Part shown: piece after piece, positions 58,757 through 64,000 of the stretch | Layout of the letters: every line of letters starts with the position of its first letter | Numbering within the stretch: position 1 is the stretch's first letter | Assembly (NCBI RefSeq): GCF_016758255.1 | Contig: NZ_QYAD01000001.1 | Span: forward strand, 310,001-374,000 | Origin: Leucobacter chromiireducens subsp. chromiireducens | Lineage (GTDB): Bacteria; Actinomycetota; Actinomycetes; Actinomycetales; Microbacteriaceae | Reading direction: 5' to 3' | Length of the DNA stretch: 64,000 bases | The notes under the pieces: generated by a model | Told to the model about the DNA's origin: nothing | The model's database searches: none | Seen by the model: the letters and a program-made list of their open reading frames with translations, nothing else | Position numbers and translations under genes: made by a program

Positions 58757-61441
58757 TTGTCAATTCGCAAGACACTGACGGCGGCGCTTGGCGCGCTCGT
58801 CGTGGCGAGCGGGATCACCCTCCCGGCCGCGTCAGCGCAAGCCGCGCCTCAGCCGTCTGCGCCGAAAACATCGGCCGCAGTATGTATGCCCACCAGTGGC
58901 GTGGGCGTTGTTGGCCCCCAGGGGGACCACAAGCCCCAGCCCGTGGATGACGGTATTTCTGTATACGTGGGTGGCAAGTTCACTCGCGCCGCGGGCGCCG
59001 AGCTTGAAGGGCGCCTCGCAGTTCGTGGAGACGCGGACTTTGGTTCGGGGCTGTACAACCTTGGCTCCGCAGGAGGTGGCTCCGGCCTGCTTCCCACGAT
59101 TGGGAGTGACATTGTCATGGTTGGGGGCAACGCGACGATCGCGGGGCCCAAGCTTGAGATCGCAACGATCACCGCTGGCGAGTGGGGCAAGGGTGGCGGA
59201 CTTCCCGCACCCGGCAACATGGTGGTCGGCGGCACCCTTTCGAACAAGCAGCACGTGCAGGTCATTGACGGCGGCGAAGTCCGGTCTGGAGTTGGCGCTC
59301 AGAAGGCGCTCGGCGACGGGGTTTCTGCCTGGGCGGACAACGATTTTGCGTGGCTGAAGGAAGTTGCTCAACGCAACTCGGTTGGTACCGAGGGCACTGT
59401 TGAGTTTGAAGGCGACCAGGTCACACTGAAGGGCCAGGCTGGCGCGACTCGGCATCTGTTCACGATTGATGCAAAGGTCATCAGCGCGAAGAGCAACTTG
59501 ACGCTGAACCTTGTTGGAATCGCTGAAACCGACATTGTCGTGGTGAACATCACGGGCGGACCGACGGCGACGTTGCCGCTCCAGGGCGTGGCGGTCAACG
59601 GAGCGACGCTTGCGATGTCCTCGAAGTCGTTCGGCCAGCGTGCCGCTCGCATGATGTGGACGTTCCCCGACGCAACCGATGTAAGCATCAAGGGAACTGC
59701 TCAGGTGCCCGGTTCGGTCATCGTCCCGACGGCAGGGTCGAAGACTGTCGTCGCAGTGGCGGGTGCAAATGGTCGCTACTGGGTTGCAGGTGACTTGACG
59801 CAGAATTATGGCGGCAGTGAGTTCCACAACTTCCCGTTCATCGGGGACCCGGACATCACCTGTGAGCCTCCGGTAACTCCATCGGTGAAGGTCGCTCCGG
59901 TCACTCCCACGGTGACGCAGGCTCTCTGTGAGGCGACGACCGGCAAGGTGACGGATCCGATCATTGCTCTGGCGGAGACGGCAGGAATCACCTACAAGGT
60001 GGTTGGCGAGATTGCCGCAGGGAAGACGGTGACCGTTGTTGCGACGGGGACTGGTGGCGCAAAGCTTGAGGCGGCCAAGGGTTGGACTCTCAATGAGGAT
60101 GGCACTGCTTCGATGAAGGTTGTTCTTGAGGACGTGCCTTGCGAGGAGCCGTTGACTCCGGTTGCTCCGGTGGTTCCCGAGGTTACGCAGGCAGTGTGCG
60201 ACGCCACCACGGGTGAGGTTTCCAAGCCGCTCGTGACGGTTGCGACGACCGAGGGTGTTTCTTACGAGATCGTGGGCGAGGTCGCTGCGGGCAAGACCGT
60301 GACCGTGGTTGCGACCGCGGACACGGGTGCGAAGCTGACTGCGGCCGAGGGTTGGACTCTCAATGAGGACGGCACCGCATCGTTCGAGGTGAAGCTGGAC
60401 AAGGTTGACTGCGAGAAGCCGTTGACCCCGGTTGCTCCGGTTGCTCCTGAGATCACGCAGGCAGTGTGCGACGTCGACTCGGGCATTGCGACCGAACCCC
60501 GCATCACACTCGCCAAGACCGAGGGCGTGGAGTACCGCACTGATGGTGCAATCCGCGCTGGCAACACGGTGACCGTGATTGCATCCGCCACATCGGGCAA
60601 CAAGCTCATCGCTGCCGAGGGTTGGGTGCTGAACGAGGATGGCACTGCGTCGTTCGAGGTCGTGCTCGCGGATGTGCCGTGTGAGACCCCGCTGGTCGCG
60701 GTCGCTCCGGTAGCCCCCGAGGTTGCACAGGCCGTGTGTGGCGTTGAGACCGGTGAGGTTTCCAAGCCGCTCGTGACGGTTGCGACGACCGAGGGTGTTT
60801 CTTACGAGATCGTGGGCGAGATCGCTGCGGGCAAGACCGTGACCGTGGTCGCGACTCCTGCCGGTGGGAACACGCTGACCGCGGCTGAAGGCTGGACGCT
60901 CAACGAGAATGACACTGCGTCGTTTGAGGTCGTGCTCGAGGATGTGCCGTGCGAGAAGCCGTTGACGCCGGTTGCTCCGGTGGCTCCTGAGGTCACGCAG
61001 GCAGTGTGTGATGTTGAGTCGGGCAACGTGTCGGCTCCAGTCGTGACGGTTGCAACGACCGAGGGTGTCTCCTACGAGATCGTGGGCGAGATCGCTGCGG
61101 GCAAGACCGTGACTGTGGTTGCGACTGCGGACACGGGCGCGAAGCTGACAGAGGCTGAGGGTTGGACTCTCAACGAGGACGGCACCGCATCGCTTGAGGT
61201 TGTGCTGGACGAGGTCGAATGTCTCCCCGTGGGCCCTGGTCCTGAGCCGAAGCCCGAGCCCAAGCCGGAACCCAAGCCCGAGAATCCGAACCCCGAGCAG
61301 CCGAAGCCTGCCCAGCCGAAGGACGGCCTTGCCGTCACTGGTGCCGCAGACCAGGCCCCGCTCTGGATCGCGGGACTCGCTCTCCTGATCGTCGGTGGTG
61401 TGCTGATCGCGCGCCGACGTCAGGACACGCGTCAGGGATAG
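58757..61441 (+). CDS. Large LAVTG-anchored surface protein: choice-of-anchor A domain plus five 90-residue repeats
   Basis: The 894-residue protein has a signal peptide (ending ASAQAA), a choice-of-anchor A domain of about 340 residues (ISVYVGGKFTRAAGAELEGRLAVRGDADF), and five tandem repeats of exactly 90 residues (379-828). A PEPKPEPKPE wall-spanning linker then leads to L858-AVTG862 with helix and RRR tail. Each repeat has one cysteine near each end (TQAVCD, DVPCE), so intra-repeat disulfides are possible. It is probably a stalked adhesin or wall-surface layer protein. Start is TTG 58757, with GAGGAC 7 nt upstream. A class E sortase is expected elsewhere in the genome. Confidence 0.88.
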   Translation: MSIRKTLTAALGALVVASGITLPAASAQAAPQPSAPKTSAAVCMPTSGVGVVGPQGDHKPQPVDDGISVYVGGKFTRAAGAELEGRLAVRGDADFGSGLYNLGSAGGGSGLLPTIGSDIVMVGGNATIAGPKLEIATITAGEWGKGGGLPAPGNMVVGGTLSNKQHVQVIDGGEVRSGVGAQKALGDGVSAWADNDFAWLKEVAQRNSVGTEGTVEFEGDQVTLKGQAGATRHLFTIDAKVISAKSNLTLNLVGIAETDIVVVNITGGPTATLPLQGVAVNGATLAMSSKSFGQRAARMMWTFPDATDVSIKGTAQVPGSVIVPTAGSKTVVAVAGANGRYWVAGDLTQNYGGSEFHNFPFIGDPDITCEPPVTPSVKVAPVTPTVTQALCEATTGKVTDPIIALAETAGITYKVVGEIAAGKTVTVVATGTGGAKLEAAKGWTLNEDGTASMKVVLEDVPCEEPLTPVAPVVPEVTQAVCDATTGEVSKPLVTVATTEGVSYEIVGEVAAGKTVTVVATADTGAKLTAAEGWTLNEDGTASFEVKLDKVDCEKPLTPVAPVAPEITQAVCDVDSGIATEPRITLAKTEGVEYRTDGAIRAGNTVTVIASATSGNKLIAAEGWVLNEDGTASFEVVLADVPCETPLVAVAPVAPEVAQAVCGVETGEVSKPLVTVATTEGVSYEIVGEIAAGKTVTVVATPAGGNTLTAAEGWTLNENDTASFEVVLEDVPCEKPLTPVAPVAPEVTQAVCDVESGNVSAPVVTVATTEGVSYEIVGEIAAGKTVTVVATADTGAKLTEAEGWTLNEDGTASLEVVLDEVECLPVGPGPEPKPEPKPEPKPENPNPEQPKPAQPKDGLAVTGAADQAPLWIAGLALLIVGGVLIARRRQDTRQG
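59891..61240 (+). repeat. Five in-frame tandem repeats of 270 bp
   Basis: Units begin at 59891, 60161, 60431, 60701 and 60971, each opening with a VAPV-encoding segment. Units 2 and 4 share 69 identical bases (60212-60280 and 60752-60820), although neighbouring stretches differ. This points to recent recombination between units. Confidence 0.92.
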
Positions 61442-61575
61442 CGAGATCCCTGGCGGCTTCTCCTGCCTGCAAGCCCCGGCCGGCCCTCACCCCCCCCAGC
61501 TGGCCGGGGTCTGTGCGGCACTCCCCAGGAGAAGCTGCGATCAGAGCTTGCGCTGAGTTCAGTGCCCTGATCAGC

Positions 61576-61615
61576 AAAACGGGGCGTGGATTCACGAGAA
61601 TCCACGCCCCGTTTT
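61576..61615. terminator. Terminator, 18-bp stem flanked by A and T tracts
   Basis: Arms 61576-61593 and 61598-61615 pair perfectly around ACGA. The stem ends in AAAA/TTTT, the form expected for a rho-independent terminator of the surface-protein gene. Confidence 0.85.
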
Positions 61616-61654
61616 GTGCGTGCACTCCTGGGAGCCGGGTGTCAGACTGGAGGC

Positions 61655-62083
61655 ATGCGAAACCTGACTCGGACATGCTCGGCAATTGCTGCAGGAACGC
61701 TTCTCTTGGGGATCGTTGGCTGCAGCGGGAACGTGGGAGGACGAATCGACGAGGGCGCCGCGCGGACCAGCGAAAATGCTGAAGCAATCGGCGGTGACAT
61801 CGTTGCGCCGCTCACGCTTGGTCTCAACGAGCTCGAGGGTCACCTCATCAAGCTCCAGGTCGGTCAGGTGCTGAACATCGACGTGTCGATCGAATCTGTC
61901 GCGAGCTACCGCGGCGCGGTCTCAGATCCAGACGTTGCTGCATTCACCGCGGGGTATCGAGATGACAGCGCGGTGTTCAACCCCGGCGTCACCGCGCTTT
62001 CGCTGGGGACGACACGCGTCACGCTCACCAACGAACAGAGCGGCGAAGAGCCAATCCAGATTGACATCGAAGTAACCAAGTAG
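61655..62083 (+). CDS. Small lipoprotein of unknown function
   Basis: The 142-residue protein has a lipoprotein signal peptide (LLLGIVGC) and a short beta-rich extracytoplasmic domain. That domain includes VGQVLNIDVSIESVASYRG and LSLGTTRVTLTNEQSGEEPIQIDIEV, similar to small Ig-like or protease-inhibitor-like modules. ATG 61655 follows TGGAGG. It stands alone between the surface-protein terminator and ccsB. It is not recognised as a named family. Confidence 0.75.
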   Translation: MRNLTRTCSAIAAGTLLLGIVGCSGNVGGRIDEGAARTSENAEAIGGDIVAPLTLGLNELEGHLIKLQVGQVLNIDVSIESVASYRGAVSDPDVAAFTAGYRDDSAVFNPGVTALSLGTTRVTLTNEQSGEEPIQIDIEVTK

Positions 62084-62173
62084 CGCGCAGAGCTGTGTGT
62101 GCCCGCTTCTAGCACGTAGATCTGATGTGAGTTCCCAGGCATCTCGCGGCGTGCGGCGGTACGCTGAGAAACT

Positions 62174-63157
62174 GTGCTGAGCGAGCTGGAAACCTTCTCA
62201 ACGATCGCCCTTTATTCGGCGATGATCGTGTACGCGATCGCGTTTGTCTTCTACGCGGTCGACCTTGCCAACCGAAGCGGTGATGCATCGGTTGCGGATC
62301 GTGAGGCTACCCCGGTGCAAGCTGCCGCAGGGGCGAGCGGCGCTGTTGCAACGATGACGCGTGCGGCCGCTCCGGTGAAGGCCGAGGTGAAACAGCCGCG
62401 CTCGCGCTCGCTGCGAATCGGCTTCTCGTTGACGGTCCTCGGGTTCATCCTGCACCTCGGCGCGACCATTCTCCGCGGCATCGGTGCTGAGCGAGTGCCG
62501 TGGGCCAACATGTACGAGTTCGCGCTCACTGCGACCTGCGCAATCATGCTGATCTTCTTGCTCGTGCAGTTCTTTGTCGACCTGCGGTTCCTGGGCACTC
62601 TGGTCACCGGCCTCACAGTCCTCTTCCTGGGCATCACGAAGGTCAACTTCTACGTCTCGATCGTCCCGCTGCAGCCGGCCCTTGATTCGTACTGGCTGGT
62701 CATCCACATCCTCGTGGCGGTACTCGCAGTCGCATTCCTCACGCTGTCCTTCGGCCTTTCGGTGCTGCAGCTGCTGCAGGCGCGACGGGACTCGAAGATC
62801 GCTGCGGGCGAGCAGCCCACGATGAACTTCCTGCGGAGCATCCCCGGCGCGGTGCGCCTGGAGGACCTGTCGTACCGCCTGGCGATCATCGGCTTCGTGT
62901 TCTGGACCTTCACGCTTATCGCCGGGTCGATCTGGGCCGAAGCTGCCTGGAGCCGCTACTGGGGTTGGGACACGAAGGAAGTCTGGACCTTCGTGATCTG
63001 GGTGCTCTACGCCGGCTTTATTCACGCCCGTGCGACGCGCGGCTGGCGTGGCACGCGCTCTGCGTGGCTGTCGATCATCGCCTACACCGCGGTCATCTTC
63101 AACTTCGCGATCGTCAACGTGTTCTTCAAGGGCCTGCACGCTTACTCAGGCCTCTAA
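62174..63157 (+). CDS. ccsB: Cytochrome c biogenesis protein CcsB (system II heme lyase subunit)
   Basis: The 327-residue, eight-helix protein has the tryptophan-rich heme-handling motif WSRYWGWDTKEVWTFVIWVLYAGF. Conserved histidines are seen in LHLGATILRG, VIHILVAVLAV and FIHARATRGW. It pairs with ResB to export heme and attach it to cytochrome c. Its gene is 15.8 kb away from resB, whereas the two usually adjoin. GTG 62174 is preceded by TACGCT 8 nt upstream, which suggests its own promoter. Confidence 0.94.
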   Translation: MLSELETFSTIALYSAMIVYAIAFVFYAVDLANRSGDASVADREATPVQAAAGASGAVATMTRAAAPVKAEVKQPRSRSLRIGFSLTVLGFILHLGATILRGIGAERVPWANMYEFALTATCAIMLIFLLVQFFVDLRFLGTLVTGLTVLFLGITKVNFYVSIVPLQPALDSYWLVIHILVAVLAVAFLTLSFGLSVLQLLQARRDSKIAAGEQPTMNFLRSIPGAVRLEDLSYRLAIIGFVFWTFTLIAGSIWAEAAWSRYWGWDTKEVWTFVIWVLYAGFIHARATRGWRGTRSAWLSIIAYTAVIFNFAIVNVFFKGLHAYSGL

Positions 63158-63162
63158 ACCTG

Positions 63163-63651
63163 GTGGGGGATACGCCTCGCGAAGCGGCGTCGGTGCGAAA
63201 CCGACGCCGCTTTTGGCTTGTGCTCGGTCTCGTGTTGCTCTGCGGGACGGTGGCTGTGATCACGATGTGGCCACACCCGGTCGATCAGGGCAGCCGGGGT
63301 CGAATCGCAGAGCTGCTCGACGCGCTGCACGGCCTCGGCGTGCCCGCATGGTTTGGGTATGCACAGCTTGAGGTTCTCGCGAATGTCGCGATGTTTGCGC
63401 CGCTGGGCCTCGCGCTGGGGCTGCTGCTCCCGGCCCGCAGGGTCTGGCTCGCGGCCGTGCTACTTCCTCTGTGCTCGATCGCAATTGAGCTCACACAGCT
63501 GTGGTTTCTCCCGGCGCGCTTCGCAACGGTCTCGGACGTGATTGCGAACTCTGTGGGAGCGTGGATTGGGATCGGGATCGCCGCGCTCCTCCGCCGGCTC
63601 TGTGCCAGGCAGCGAGCCGTGTCGGCCGCACGGTCGACGCCCCTGCCCTGA
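63163..63651 (+). CDS. VanZ-family membrane protein
   Basis: The 162-residue protein has four helices with VanZ core QLEVLANVAMFAPLGLALGLLLP, IAIELTQLWFLPARFATVSDVIANSVGAWIGI. VanZ homologues affect teicoplanin resistance; most have no known function. GTG 63163 lies 5 bases after ccsB and keeps a basic region (SVRNRRRFW) before the first helix. GTG 63193 and GTG 63220 are alternatives. If 63163 or 63193 is used, the hairpin at 63182-63212 lies in coding sequence. Confidence 0.8.
   Translation: MGDTPREAASVRNRRRFWLVLGLVLLCGTVAVITMWPHPVDQGSRGRIAELLDALHGLGVPAWFGYAQLEVLANVAMFAPLGLALGLLLPARRVWLAAVLLPLCSIAIELTQLWFLPARFATVSDVIANSVGAWIGIGIAALLRRLCARQRAVSAARSTPLP
63182..63212 (+). terminator. 13-bp hairpin plus T tract inside the start region of the VanZ gene
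   Basis: Arms 63182-63194 and 63200-63212 pair perfectly around GCGAA and run into TTTT. It has terminator form 24 bases past the ccsB stop, yet overlaps a plausible VanZ N-terminus. Confidence 0.55.
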
Positions 63652-63671
63652 CCCTGCGGCTCGCGGCGCGT

Positions 63672-64000
63672 TTACTGCAGGACTTCGACGATTTCTGCGG
63701 GCTCGATGCTGCGGCCGGTGTAGCGGGGCTGCACCGCAGCGATCGCCGCGGTGCTCTCGCTCAGCTGGCGCACAAGTCGAATGACGTTGAGCGGGTCGTC
63801 GGCCTCCGCGGTGACGATCCAATCGGCCTCTGAGAGGCCGGTCGCCTCGTAGAGCCGCAGCGTCGCTTCGTCATCGACGAGCCGTGCGAGGCGCGACTCG
63901 TCTGGGATCTCCGCCGTTGCGCAGGCGAGCCAGTCGGCGGGCGCATCGAAGCCCGTGGACCCGAGCGCCTCGTCTTCTGCCGGGTCGATTCGGTACTCCG
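63672..64000 (-). CDS. C-terminal part of an unidentified protein cut by the window edge
   Basis: The minus-strand frame is open from base 64000 to TAA at 63672-63674, giving 108 residues without a start. The sequence is acidic and helical (ESRLARLVDDEATLRLYEATGLSE, WIVTAEADDPLNVIRLVRQL, then RYTGRSIEPAEIVEVLQ). Third-codon bias is normal for the genome, so it is a real gene. I do not recognise the family. It converges on the VanZ gene with 20 bases between. Confidence 0.7.
   Translation of the reverse strand, partial: EYRIDPAEDEALGSTGFDAPADWLACATAEIPDESRLARLVDDEATLRLYEATGLSEADWIVTAEADDPLNVIRLVRQLSESTAAIAAVQPRYTGRSIEPAEIVEVLQ

Overview
The window is high-GC, densely packed actinobacterial chromosome. 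The likely family is Microbacteriaceae, possibly a Leucobacter-like genus; this is inference. It rests on strong G/C third-codon bias, many GTG starts, LAxTG-type wall-anchor signals, a bS22 micro-protein gene, a compact archaeal-type AspRS, and many genes whose start codon lies 6-8 nt after a TANNNT -10 hexamer (leaderless mRNAs). I see no rRNA, tRNA, CRISPR array, prophage or insertion sequence.

Layout. 0-2.5 kb: the tail of a cell-surface locus (LAITG-anchored protein), a PGPGW membrane protein and a frameshifted DUF4870 gene. 2.5-4.8 kb: a winged-helix regulator preceded by two overlapping Cys-containing micro-ORFs, then upp and tadA, which diverge from one shared 7-bp -10 element. 4.8-9 kb: a four-gene ABC importer. 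9.2-14.9 kb: CDF metal transporter, proC, TrkA/TrkH potassium uptake, an ArsR-like regulator, bS22, a glutaredoxin-like protein and a Dabb protein. 14.9-18 kb: AraC regulator, VOC protein and flavin monooxygenase. 18-30.8 kb: a LysR-controlled catabolic island (RidA, DUF1028, M20 amidohydrolase, MHS transporter, aldehyde dehydrogenase, class III aminotransferase, two NCS1 permeases around a frameshifted amidohydrolase). 30.8-33.2 kb: SDR, XRE-cupin regulator and a thioredoxin-reductase-like flavoprotein. 33.3-36.5 kb: a surface-polymer operon with two SipW/TasA-type exported proteins, an S26B signal peptidase fused to an LPVTG-anchored ectodomain, and a third exported protein. 36.5-42.5 kb: aspS, then an amino-acid ABC importer with an LLM flavin monooxygenase and an acetyltransferase-flavin reductase fusion. 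42.6-46.4 kb: histidine phosphatase and ResA-CcdA-ResB cytochrome c maturation; the partner ccsB is at 62.2 kb. 46.4-49.8 kb: one-carbon genes, with purU diverging from a ZTP riboswitch-controlled glyA-folD operon. 49.8-58.4 kb: PepSY lipoprotein, DedA protein, GDPD, TPM-domain protein with PspA, MpaB-type oxygenase and a cation/proton antiporter. 58.7-64 kb: a large LAVTG-anchored protein with five 90-residue repeats, a small lipoprotein, ccsB, a VanZ protein and a cut-off gene.

How the parts fit. Envelope biology recurs: two surface-protein loci, the repeat adhesin-like protein, PspA/TPM and DedA. The 18-31 kb island reads as uptake and breakdown of an amide or N-substituted amino compound through an aminotransferase and a semialdehyde dehydrogenase. 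The 38-42.5 kb operon reads as import, N-acetylation and flavin-dependent cleavage of an amino-acid-like, perhaps S-alkylated, compound. Convergent gene pairs are separated by strong palindromes, including a three-copy dispersed 24-bp-stem family.
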